Shown: positions 15,603 through 23,867 of the stretch, one piece after another
Layout: each line of letters begins with the position of its first letter
How positions within the stretch are numbered: the stretch's first letter is position 1
Source: CAWINY01 sp963837635
Lineage (GTDB): Bacteria > Acidobacteriota > Terriglobia > Terriglobales > Acidobacteriaceae
DNA length: 64,000 nt
Assembly: GCA_963837635.1 (NCBI GenBank)
Contig: CAWINY010000004.1
Location: 555,723 to 619,722 of the forward strand
Direction: 5' to 3'
The notes under the pieces: generated by a model
What the model was told of the DNA's origin: nothing
Database searches by the model: none
The model's input: only the letters and a program-made list of their open reading frames with translations
Made by a program: the position numbers and the translations under genes

Positions 15603-18356
15603 CTACATGCCGATTCCTTGCTCCTGCGATTGTCCAATCTTTTGCGCTTCGATCTTCCCCGCCGCCCGCTCCGGCCCGTGCTCCTGCTGAATCGCCGTAC
15701 GCTTGGATGAGTCGCGGCTGAGGTCGTGCGCAAGCTCGTTTCGATCATTCGTGTAAATCTGCGCGTCGTAGCGCCCGCGCGAGATTGATACGTACGCCAT
15801 ACGGCTGTTCACCAAATGCTGACCGTGGTCCGTATCGACGTGAACCAGCACGCGGTCTGCTGTCTGCCCCTGGCTGCTGTGGCTGGTCACCGCGTAGCCG
15901 TAATCCAGGTGCGGGTGCTGGCGGATATTGAATTCGACCGAGCGGCCGGAGTCCGTGCGAACTTTCATGTCGCCATTGGACTCGATCTTTTCGACGGTGC
16001 CGAGCTCGCGGTTGGCTACATGCAAATCCCGTGAAGGAGCGGTGAACTGCACCCGCTCACCTTCGCTGATCGCACGTTCGCTCTGGCGGTACACCGTCAC
16101 GCCTTGCAGACGGCGCGGATCGTAGGTCTGCCGTTCACCGGTATCGCGTTCGATGGTGATCAGATTCCGCGTGTGGTCGACGTCAGCGACACGGGCATAC
16201 TCGCCCGGTTCAATGCCGAGGGGTTTGCTGCCTCGTGCATAACGCACAACATCCCCAACTTGGTACTGACCAGCCCATTGCCGGTCTGCCCCAGTCATGT
16301 CCTGACGGGTCTCAAGTACTCTCACCTGGTATTCATCTTTACTTGTGTGACCGCGGCCCTGCAGTTCCGAATGGATGAGCGTATTGAGTTCGCGCCGTGT
16401 TTGGTTATCGGGGGACACGACGAGCGTGGCTGCCGGCTCCGCAGCATAGTCACGGACTATGGCCGCTAAGCGCTCCTGCCGACTTTCGATCTCATGCACG
16501 CGGCCTTGGCGGTCCAGATTTCTGACTGCGTCATGGATGTCTCCACGAGCAAGTTGTTCGACAGCTTCCTTTAATGCCGGGTCCTTCTGGCGGACGATCT
16601 CATCCAGGCGCGACGTGTGCATGCCTGCTTCCTGTAGCTGGTGATACGGCCGTCCCGCCTCCACAGCCTCATGTTGGCGTGTGTCGCCCACCAGCAACAC
16701 ACGGTCATCGTGGTCGAGCCTATGCAAGAATTCATTCACCTGTTTCGTGCTCGCCAAGCTGGCTTCATCGATTATGTACAGGTGCCTGCCTTCAACGCGG
16801 CTTTCTTCAGGATGGGCGAGATGGTGTTGGAGTGTGGTGGCCCTTACGCCCGACTCATCCAGCTTGTGTGCGGCCCGGGATGTGGGTGCGAAGCCTTGCA
16901 CCGTGTACCCTTCGTGCTCGGCGGCTTCGCGGATCGTTGCTAGAGACGTGGTCTTGCCCGCACCGGCCGCCCCTTCCAATGCGATTACCTGGTCGCGGCT
17001 GCTCAGAATCTGATCCACCACCGAGCGCTGGCTGGCGCTCAAGTGCGAATGCCCGCTCTCGATCTGCTGGCGAGTGGCGAAGGTCACCACCTCCTCGTGT
17101 CGGCCCTGGCCGGAACGCATCACATTGATGGTGTCGCGCTCTTGCTCGATCATTTCGGGGGTTGTGTAGGCGCGGCCCATTGGCGATTTGTACCGATCGA
17201 TTTCGATGAACTCTCCCGCGTCTATTCGATTCCTGAAGTGCACCAGCACTTGTCCGAGCGAGGCTTCGCCCATAGAACGCTTGAGAGCATCGCGCACCAG
17301 TTCCCGTTCGTCAGCGACCGCCTGCCGCTCCAAATTGCGTTCTCGGGCATAGTCCAGCGCTGCATCGATGCTTTCTTGTTTATGTTCGGGAGCGGACTCC
17401 TGAGCGTGCTGACGCGCGTACGCCTCTTCTACAACCCGTTGTGGTTGGTTGCCGAATTGTGCGGCCAGTTCCCGGTGCCGCTGTTGCATCTCCGCGTGCG
17501 AGATGTCCTGCTTGGCCTCGCGCGTCTGATGCGCTGCAATCTGCGCCGCCCCGGCGCCACGGATGCCCACTTCCTCAAGATGTGCCTTGATCTGCCGGCT
17601 TCGTGGACTGCTGGCCTCGATGTATTCGCGCGTGTAGCCCTTAATCTCCGGCTGCCCGCTTCGGCCCTGCTCGATCTCATAGCCCAGCGCCCTCAAACGC
17701 AAGGCCAGCTCCGAACGGTACACTGCGGTAGCGTACTGTTGCGTACGATACAGTTCCTGAGGTTGTAACGCGCGCGTCTCGCCGTTTGCCCGCTCCGTGA
17801 TGTTGAAGAACACCACGTGCGTATGCAGTTGCGGCGCTGCATAGCCGTTCACGGGACGCGCGCTGTCGTGTTCGAATTTGGCGGCGACCCACTTTCCCGT
17901 GGTCTCGGGTTCGTGGCTGCCGCCGATGCGTGCCTGAATGTATTTCTCCAGTTCGTTTAGCGCAACCTGTACGCTTTCGCGATGCGCCTGGCGTACCTGT
18001 TCATCTCCGCCAACCAGTGCGGTCAGACTCACTGTTTTGGGCGCGCTGAATGTAGCATCCCAGCCGGCGCGGTGCTCCATGCTCTGGACCTTGTCGCCGC
18101 GCTCGTTGGTGTACTCGCGTGCCGCTTGATGCCTGACCAACTGTTCTCCGGTGAAAGGATGCTGTCCTTGCGCGAGTCGGGAGAAGTGCTCCTCCTCGAC
18201 CTCGCCTACTAATCCCCATTGCGCGGCCAGCTTGCCGTGCCATTCACCGCGTATATTTTCACCTTCGCTGTAGTAGTTTTCCCGTGCGTTCTGGAATTCC
18301 TCACGGTGGTAGGTCTGGACCTGGCCTGCGCTCAGCGGCTTGGAGATCGTCAGCAT
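15603..18356 (-). CDS. MobF-family conjugative relaxase-helicase (TrwC/TraI-like)
   Basis: 917 residues, close to TrwC in size. The N-terminal relaxase domain starts at the first residues (MLTISKPLSAGQVQTYH) with the tyrosine pair Tyr28-Tyr29 that attacks the nic site, and the metal-binding histidine motif PQLHTHVVFFN (175-185). The helicase domain has Walker A GAAGAGKTT (462-470), Walker B YIIDEASLAST and a UvrD-type C-terminal motif near GYAVTSHSSQGQTADRVLVH. The protein nicks oriT, stays bound to the 5' end and pumps itself along DNA during transfer. It is the last gene of the block RHH protein - coupling protein - relaxase, the order seen in R388 (trwA-trwB-trwC), separated by two bases from the coupling protein. 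Confidence 0.93.
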   Translation of the reverse strand: MLTISKPLSAGQVQTYHREEFQNARENYYSEGENIRGEWHGKLAAQWGLVGEVEEEHFSRLAQGQHPFTGEQLVRHQAAREYTNERGDKVQSMEHRAGWDATFSAPKTVSLTALVGGDEQVRQAHRESVQVALNELEKYIQARIGGSHEPETTGKWVAAKFEHDSARPVNGYAAPQLHTHVVFFNITERANGETRALQPQELYRTQQYATAVYRSELALRLRALGYEIEQGRSGQPEIKGYTREYIEASSPRSRQIKAHLEEVGIRGAGAAQIAAHQTREAKQDISHAEMQQRHRELAAQFGNQPQRVVEEAYARQHAQESAPEHKQESIDAALDYARERNLERQAVADERELVRDALKRSMGEASLGQVLVHFRNRIDAGEFIEIDRYKSPMGRAYTTPEMIEQERDTINVMRSGQGRHEEVVTFATRQQIESGHSHLSASQRSVVDQILSSRDQVIALEGAAGAGKTTSLATIREAAEHEGYTVQGFAPTSRAAHKLDESGVRATTLQHHLAHPEESRVEGRHLYIIDEASLASTKQVNEFLHRLDHDDRVLLVGDTRQHEAVEAGRPYHQLQEAGMHTSRLDEIVRQKDPALKEAVEQLARGDIHDAVRNLDRQGRVHEIESRQERLAAIVRDYAAEPAATLVVSPDNQTRRELNTLIHSELQGRGHTSKDEYQVRVLETRQDMTGADRQWAGQYQVGDVVRYARGSKPLGIEPGEYARVADVDHTRNLITIERDTGERQTYDPRRLQGVTVYRQSERAISEGERVQFTAPSRDLHVANRELGTVEKIESNGDMKVRTDSGRSVEFNIRQHPHLDYGYAVTSHSSQGQTADRVLVHVDTDHGQHLVNSRMAYVSISRGRYDAQIYTNDRNELAHDLSRDSSKRTAIQQEHGPERAAGKIEAQKIGQSQEQGIGM

Positions 18357-18358
18357 GG

Positions 18359-20296
18359 TTATTTAAAGAAGAAGGGCTCTTGGGCGGGTCCGTCGGTGCC
18401 AGTTGCGGGTTGCGGCTCCGGCTTCAGTTCCTGTTGCACGGGGAGCCGCGGGCGGCGTGCTTTTGCGGGCGGCTTGTCCGTGATCGGCTGAACACGTCGG
18501 GGATGCGTGTCCTGGGGGCGTTCAATGAAGCTCGGCTGAATCTTTGCCAATTCGATGTACGGGAAGCTGAATGGCACTACCAGATTGTCCACCTTCAGCA
18601 ACGCGTGTAATCGTGGTAGGCCACTGATCTCTGAGGGCAAAACCAGCGGTTCCACACGCCGCTCTGTGTGATAGCTTTTTGATCGGCGAAAACGCGGGAA
18701 CGTATCGTGGCTGGTGGCCTCCTTCATGCGCTCCACCTCCACCTCTCCGATGGTATCGGAGATCCATTTGGCTGCCCGCGGCTCGCTGGTGTGCAAGAAA
18801 AGCTTAATGGCCGGTTGCGATAACATCGCTTCGGCCTCGTGCCCGTACCGTACTTCCAATTGGCTGCGTCCCTGGAAGCCAATCACCACTGGGTTGTTAG
18901 ATTTGCGGTTCTCCGTCAGTGCTGTATGCAATTGCGGCAAGCGCTGAAGGCTCGCCAGTTCATCCAACACAAACCATACTGCGCGCTGGTTCTGGCCGCC
19001 CTGGTTCATTAACCGCAGCACTAGCGTGTCCAGCCATAAGCTGGTGAGCGGCAACAACCGTTCCCGAAACCGCGGTACAGAAGTCAGAAAGAGCCAGCCT
19101 TGCCGACGCTGTGCCCATTCCACCGAAGACCACCGCTGCTTCGATTGGTCCTCGCTGGGCAACAACCGCAGACTGTCTGCGACCATATTCAATGCTCCCA
19201 GCACGCCGCCCCGCTGCGGTCCGGCGCCGCGGTAGACAAATGCTGCCAGCTCAGTGTCTTTTACTAGTTGATCGAGTTCGTCTTCGCGGCTCATCCACCA
19301 CACCAGCTTTTCAGGAGTCGGCTTAAAGGTCAGGAGATAGGCGAAGATTTTGCGGGGGCCATCGACGAAGAACGTGTTCTCTCGTGGCTTGTCGGGGAAC
19401 AGAGAGGTAGCCAGCGTCAGCGCTTCGGCCTCATGCGTCACCTCGTCCCCGGGCGACCAGTATGGGCAGCGCGTGTCCAGTGGATTCAGGATTAGATCGC
19501 CGCGCGCCTCGTCATAGAACTGCGGAGTGTATTCCAATGCGGGGTCGTATACGATGGCGGTTTCGCCGCGCTCGGCGATTTGCATCAGGACCTGGCGCAA
19601 TAGGGCGCTCTTGCCTGTGCCGCTGTCGCCCATCACCATCATGTGGCTGCTCTCTAACGAATGCGGCATCGAGAGCATTTCGCCCCGCCTGGTCGTTGCA
19701 AAACCGATGCCATCGGCCCGGCTCCAGCGGTTGAACTGTTCCACCGTCACCTTTTGGGGGCCCTTCAGCCTGCGCCCCTGCTCCAGCATCTGCTGGCGTG
19801 CCCGCTTGCGCTGGATCGCCCCGACCGCTCCGAACACGAACATGCCGAGCGCCCCTAACCACGCCGGCGCCGCCATCTCCATGACGGATCGGTCCTGGTA
19901 GAACGTATGACCGAGTAACTGATGCGCTTGCGAGGCGTCGTACCGTGCGGAGTCCACAACCAGGGCTGTCAGTCCGCGCTGTCGCGCCTCGCCCGATAAG
20001 GCAAACGGGATCAGTTGGGGCCCTTGCTTGACCACCACCGGTACAAGATCAGCATCGGCAGCAAGTCGTCGCTGTCCGCGGCGGTCTACAACCTGGAGCA
20101 AGCGGAAGTTCCCCACGCCCCGGTACGTTTCGCTGTTCAGGTACTGCCCCCAGTAGTACCGCTGCAGAGGCGTCCATAGTTGACCTTGGCAGAAGATCCA
20201 GATGCATATCCCGGATACGACCGACAAGGCCATGGCTCCAATGATTGAGATCGGCAACCTCGACGACCACCGGCGGGTGGGTCCCGCAAACTGCAT
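18359..20296 (-). CDS. Type IV coupling protein (TrwB/TraD-like)
   Basis: 645 residues. Two N-terminal membrane helices (about 15-37 and 145-160) are followed by the FtsK/TraD-type ATPase: HMMVMGDSGTGKSALLRQ with Walker A GDSGTGKS (223-230), AIVYDPALEYTPQFYD, NPLDTRCPYWSPGDEV and Walker B AVWFVLDELASLQRLPQL. The C-terminal tail is proline-rich. Coupling proteins link the relaxase-DNA complex to a type IV secretion channel at the inner membrane. It lies between the RHH gene and the relaxase gene with gaps of two or three bases, so the three are co-transcribed. No secretion-channel genes occur in this element. Confidence 0.93.
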   Translation of the reverse strand: MQFAGPTRRWSSRLPISIIGAMALSVVSGICIWIFCQGQLWTPLQRYYWGQYLNSETYRGVGNFRLLQVVDRRGQRRLAADADLVPVVVKQGPQLIPFALSGEARQRGLTALVVDSARYDASQAHQLLGHTFYQDRSVMEMAAPAWLGALGMFVFGAVGAIQRKRARQQMLEQGRRLKGPQKVTVEQFNRWSRADGIGFATTRRGEMLSMPHSLESSHMMVMGDSGTGKSALLRQVLMQIAERGETAIVYDPALEYTPQFYDEARGDLILNPLDTRCPYWSPGDEVTHEAEALTLATSLFPDKPRENTFFVDGPRKIFAYLLTFKPTPEKLVWWMSREDELDQLVKDTELAAFVYRGAGPQRGGVLGALNMVADSLRLLPSEDQSKQRWSSVEWAQRRQGWLFLTSVPRFRERLLPLTSLWLDTLVLRLMNQGGQNQRAVWFVLDELASLQRLPQLHTALTENRKSNNPVVIGFQGRSQLEVRYGHEAEAMLSQPAIKLFLHTSEPRAAKWISDTIGEVEVERMKEATSHDTFPRFRRSKSYHTERRVEPLVLPSEISGLPRLHALLKVDNLVVPFSFPYIELAKIQPSFIERPQDTHPRRVQPITDKPPAKARRPRLPVQQELKPEPQPATGTDGPAQEPFFFK

Positions 20297-20299
20297 ACA

Positions 20300-20620
20300 T
20301 CATCTCCCTGTTTTGGCCGCGAAGTGCTCGGCCGCCCGCTGGGTCTTATCAGCGTCGGCACGGCTGATCAACTGCTGCATCGCCTCGACCGTGAGCCGCT
20401 CGCCGTTCGCTATCTTGTAAAGCACGTTCAGCAGGATGGTGCGCACCGCGATCAGTTCACCCATGAGGGCCACCTCCACCGGGCGTGGTGCGCTTGGCTT
20501 CAAGAGCTCCTCTCGCATCCACTCGCTCAGCGTCTTGTTGCCCGCCCGGCGCTCCAAGGCGGCGTATTCCTCCGCGCTCAGCTTGGTGGCCAGGGTCTTG
20601 GTGCGCGCGGGCTTCGCCAT
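20300..20620 (-). CDS. Ribbon-helix-helix relaxosome accessory protein (TrwA-like)
   Basis: 106 residues. The N-terminus TKTLATKLSAEEYAALERRA followed by LSEWMREELL has the beta-helix-helix pattern of plasmid RHH DNA-binding proteins; the C-terminal helix-rich half would mediate tetramerisation, as in TrwA. First gene of the mobilisation operon, four bases from the coupling protein gene. By position and size it should bind oriT, stimulate the relaxase and repress its own promoter. The palindromes GTTTAC/GTAAAC just upstream (20719-20755) are the natural candidate operators. Confidence 0.78.
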   Translation of the reverse strand: MAKPARTKTLATKLSAEEYAALERRAGNKTLSEWMREELLKPSAPRPVEVALMGELIAVRTILLNVLYKIANGERLTVEAMQQLISRADADKTQRAAEHFAAKTGR

Positions 20621-20841
20621 GAAGCACCTCCTTGGATTGGGTCTTTGGCGCCAGCAGCAGAGTTGCCGCTCTTACAGAGATGAATGCCCGCTCAGAGTAG
20701 TTGCTGCGTTTTCAACAAGTTTACGAACGTAAACCGGGCGTTTACTGCCGTAAACTCCCGGCCAGCATCTCGCGTAGATTCAACACGTTAACGAACATCA
20801 AGCTCGGTTTACCTGCAGCAACCCATCGGGGGTGACGTGTC
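20621..20841. promoter_or_regulatory. Candidate oriT / mobilisation promoter region
   Basis: Non-coding stretch upstream of the RHH gene. It holds two palindromes of the same half-site, GTTTACGAACGTAAAC (20719-20734) and GTTTACTGCCGTAAAC (20740-20755), about two helical turns apart centre to centre, and a lone GTTTAC at 20807-20812. Iterated palindromes beside an RHH-coupling protein-relaxase operon are what an oriT or an RHH operator looks like. A nic site cannot be assigned by eye. Confidence 0.55.
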
Positions 20842-21054
20842 ATGACAAACAGCCGGTGCCGAAGGCACCGCTCGAAAACAGAGGGGAGGAAAGTATCCAA
20901 GATTGGGAGAGCGCCGACGGGAGCTAACTCAGTCGGCTACTATGTTCAGTGCACTGGCCCATACTGCCACCACTCGAGATCAAGCTGTCAGCTCAAGAAT
21001 GACCAGGATCATCCGATGAAGCGCAGTGACTCACAAACGCGAGGGACCGCCGGC

Positions 21055-21310
21055 ATGATTCACTCCGACCCTGAAATCCTGCAGGGCACGCCGGTGTTCC
21101 GTGGAACCAGAATACCTGTCCATCTGATCGCCGACGTGGTGGCGCAAGGCACGCCAATTAGAGAAATCCTCGAAGGCTATCCCTCTCTAACAAATGGTTG
21201 CAATCGCCTGCGCAGCAACGCACCCAAGCGGTGGCCAGCCACCAGTTCCGCCATGGTCAGGGAGGAACCCTGTGGGGCGCAAGAGGAGCAAACTGCGCCC
21301 CGTCGATTAA
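21055..21310 (+). pseudogene. DUF433 antitoxin-like gene, frameshifted
   Basis: From the ATG at 21055 the frame reads IHSDPEILQGTPVFRGTRIP, then VHLIADVVAQGTPIREILEG and YPSLT, the DUF433 (VapB-like helix-turn-helix) domain. At about 21190-21200 the family sequence continues in the +1 frame (MVAIACAATHPSGGQPPVPP) to a TAA at 21308-21310. One base gained or lost explains it. DUF433 proteins are usually antitoxins next to a DUF5615 PIN-like toxin; none is present, so the module is a remnant. An upstream ATG at 21016 in the same frame is also possible. Confidence 0.65.
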
Positions 21311-21483
21311 GGCGTGTTTGCAACCCGTCCCCGCGTAACAGTCGTCATCGGCTTGGCACCGCTACCAAAGTCATTCCAGCAGCATCTCACAATAATGCCA
21401 GCGGGATCCCTTCCGAGACTATGGCCTGGGGGATACCGTTCCGCGACTGCGACAGCTACACGCAAGGAGAAAGTCCTACGAAT

Positions 21484-22098
21484 ATGGAGTTAACGGCGTT
21501 CCAGGATCTGGCTGCAAGGATCAAACTCCCATTGCAAGAATTGTTCACCTTCACGCTGCCTGGTCGGTGCAGTGTGCTGCCAGTTAGCCAGGACAAGCAG
21601 GGCCAGTATTGGCTGCTCTCCTGCGTGCTGTTCGAGGAATCGCCGGGCGACGACATTATCCCGGCGGCCTTTGAGGATTTCAAGACATTGCGTCTTCCGC
21701 TCTTCTGCGTACAGACGGACACTGCCCGGTTACGCTCAGTTCAGGATATAACCGGCTTTTTTGAAGAGAACGACGCCCTCTTCGAGGAGCTGTTAGCCGC
21801 AGACGAGAGCAATCAGTTGGACTCAATCCGATCCATCCTGGGCCCGGCATTTATCGAGATCCAGTCTCAGTACTGCGTCGTTAACGGAGTAGGTGACGCT
21901 TTGAGGCGGGAGGATGTGTGCCTGATCGAGGAGTCATGCATCAGTTGTATGCAAAACGAGCGCCAGTGGGTCCGCGTATCCACCCCTTCGGGGTTTGCCT
22001 ACCACCGCCTGCCGTTTGACAAGGTTTCCTTGGTCCCCGGTGCGGTCCGAGTTCGCCGTCTGCGGAATCGCCACGTCAAGGCTGCCAAGAGCGCCTAA
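21484..22098 (+). CDS. Uncharacterised protein of the mobile element
   Basis: 204 residues from the ATG at 21484, preceded by AGGAGA at a rather long spacing. A longer in-frame reading from 20842 is open but runs through the broken DUF433 gene and is not credible. The protein is acidic in the middle (FFEENDALFEELLAADESN) and contains several cysteines (CCxx-type pairs are absent; CLIEESCISCM near residue 160 is notable). I do not recognise a family. It lies between the mobilisation region and the cas operon, convergent with the next gene and overlapping it by 23 bases. Confidence 0.55.
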   Translation: MELTAFQDLAARIKLPLQELFTFTLPGRCSVLPVSQDKQGQYWLLSCVLFEESPGDDIIPAAFEDFKTLRLPLFCVQTDTARLRSVQDITGFFEENDALFEELLAADESNQLDSIRSILGPAFIEIQSQYCVVNGVGDALRREDVCLIEESCISCMQNERQWVRVSTPSGFAYHRLPFDKVSLVPGAVRVRRLRNRHVKAAKSA

Positions 22099-22426
22099 AT
22101 CGGCGGCGAGCAGAACAACCTCTTCCTTCCAGAGCGACTCCTTCCCGGGTGCAGTCGCTCTGGAAGGCGGACCGTATCTCATCCCGGTGTTCCCAGTAAA
22201 ACTCCAGTGCTGCCAGGCGGATTCCCTCGTGACAACCCGCTTGCTGCGTTTCGGACTGGCGCCAGCCGGCAATTTTGGTCGGCGACGTGGCCAAATGTTC
22301 GGCAATCGCCTTTTCGAATTCGCCGGTGTCGCCGATTCCGTTTGCAAATCGTGATTGAAGCCGGGCGCGGGTGATGTTGTATCCCTCAATGCGTGCGAGT
22401 CGATACTGCCGTAATTCATGATTCAC
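22076..22426 (-). CDS. Uncharacterised small protein of the mobile element
   Basis: 116 residues from a GTG at 22424-22426, chosen because AGGAG lies eight bases upstream and the sequence becomes orderly there (VNHELRQYRLARIEGYNITR, LQSRFANGIGDTGEFEKAIA, EHLATSPTKIAGWRQ). Predicted mostly helical; EFEKAIAEHLATSPTKIAGW has a helix-turn-helix flavour. No family recognised. Convergent with the preceding gene. Confidence 0.5.
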   Translation of the reverse strand: MNHELRQYRLARIEGYNITRARLQSRFANGIGDTGEFEKAIAEHLATSPTKIAGWRQSETQQAGCHEGIRLAALEFYWEHRDEIRSAFQSDCTREGVALEGRGCSARRRFRRSWQP

Positions 22427-22620
22427 CTGTTTTTCTCCTTTGCTCTGTCCGCGCCGAGCTGATCCCGTGCGGAACGCGTCTGGTTTTCTGGTGGGGTGGC
22501 GTGGAGGGGTGCTCCCCTCCACAAGATATGGGCGGCCAAGCCGCCCTGGGTCCCGCCACGCGCTAGTTCGGAATCAGCGGAGAAGGCCCATGACCGACAA
22601 AACCGGCGGCCTTGAGTGCG

Positions 22621-23250
22621 TCACTTCTCGGCCGGCGCGTGGTGGGGAAGACCGGCCAGAAGGGCCGCACCTTTGGCGCAGTTCGATCCGACCCGCGAAA
22701 ATGTTGCGGGGCACGTCGTTAGCACGTACCCCGTTCGTGAGCACTGGAAGGCGGCTGCCTTTAGCGGCGTTGGAACAGTTTCCCGTCTGGATTGAAGACT
22801 TCCCGCAGACGTGAAGTATCGCAAGGTCCCGTAAGTCAGGGTACGTAACAGGTAGCGGCGAAAGCCGTCTTCGTCTGTACCGCAAACTTCGCCATGCTGG
22901 AACATTTCAATGACGAGGCTCACGGCACCGTCATACATGACCTCAAGCCGCCACTCCGAAGGATGCAAGAACCGTGCCGCACGGCGGCGGGCGGCTCTCT
23001 CGGCCAGGGGCAACACGCAGGCGAGAAACAAGTCCAAGCCGTGGCGATGCCCGCGCTCATAACGGAACACCACTTCCGCAACTCGTATGCGGAGTGAGGA
23101 TGAGGCTTGGTGAAACATATGGTGCAGGAGAGCCGACATTTCTTGCGGCTCTAAGGCAGGGATTTTCTTGCTGGTGAGTGCGGACTCTAGCGCACCCGGC
23201 AGAAAATCGACCGCGTCTTTGTTGTTGTTCTGGCTATCTTCCAACCTCAT
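22621..23250 (-). CDS. Uncharacterised helical protein, possible sigma-region-2-like
   Basis: 209 residues from the ATG at 23248-23250; the frame is open further upstream, but that part is low-complexity. Residues about 45-150 (MSALLHHMFHQASSSLRIRV, LDLFLACVLPLAERAARRRA, EWRLEVMYDGAVSLVIEMFQ, RRYLLRTLTYGTLRYFTSAG) have the helix pattern of RNA polymerase sigma region 2, with a long helix rich in arginine and an acidic patch, but no region 4 follows. This is a weak resemblance only. It is transcribed away from the cas operon and shares the 617-bp gap with it. Confidence 0.5.
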   Translation of the reverse strand: MRLEDSQNNNKDAVDFLPGALESALTSKKIPALEPQEMSALLHHMFHQASSSLRIRVAEVVFRYERGHRHGLDLFLACVLPLAERAARRRAARFLHPSEWRLEVMYDGAVSLVIEMFQHGEVCGTDEDGFRRYLLRTLTYGTLRYFTSAGSLQSRRETVPTPLKAAAFQCSRTGYVLTTCPATFSRVGSNCAKGAALLAGLPHHAPAEK

Positions 23251-23867
23251 TGTTTTTTCCTTTTCCGCCGTCACCGGCTGTTTTTGTTCTTCACTGGCCG
23301 CGAATGCGGACAAAAACAGCCGGGGCGGTGAAAAGGACAGAACGGAGCCCGGAGGGAGGGTGGCAGGGCGCGAGTGCGAGCGCGGTGAGTGCCAAACACG
23401 CTTCACCGTTTGGCGCGAAACCGGCGCGGTCCGAAGCGCCCGCCCGAGCCGCGGCCAAGCGGCGTCCACCCGGAAGAGTGCGCAGTGGAGAAAGGGTGCG
23501 GAAGCCACCCTATCCCTTATCTGGGCTAGATTTTCATGCAACGCTGGACCGGCTAGGGTTATGAACAACTTCAGAACTTTGAGCAGGGCTGGTCGTCAAT
23601 CGGTAAGGTAAGTGCATACACCGACTTGCGACCGTTACTGCAGATCGCGAGGCCAGGAGGCTGGTAAGTCTGCCGCGACTGGATGATTTAGAGCTTCAGC
23701 CAGCGCCGCACCGTTTTGTGCCCTGAGGAAGATAGCTGCCGGTAGGATACGAGGACAGAAGTGATGCCGTTGGAAGGAAGGACTGGGCTAGAACGTACAA
23801 TGGCCTGAGCGATAACCATGCCACGTATTTCGGCAAATGAATTGGCCAGAGATTGGGGACATGCGCG
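23251..23867. promoter_or_regulatory. Intergenic region upstream of the cas operon
   Basis: 617 bases without a credible gene. It must hold the promoters of cas3 (rightward) and of the uncharacterised leftward gene. A TACAAT at 23796-23801 is a possible -10 box for cas3, about 66 bases before its start; the best -35 (TTGGAA, 23770-23775) is spaced too far (20 bp). Nothing else stands out. Confidence 0.35.

Noticed and set aside
20842..21483. Long N-terminal extension of the gene at 21484
   Set aside because: The extension reads through a frameshifted DUF433 domain and then nonsense sequence; the ATG at 21484 with an upstream AGGAGA is more credible.
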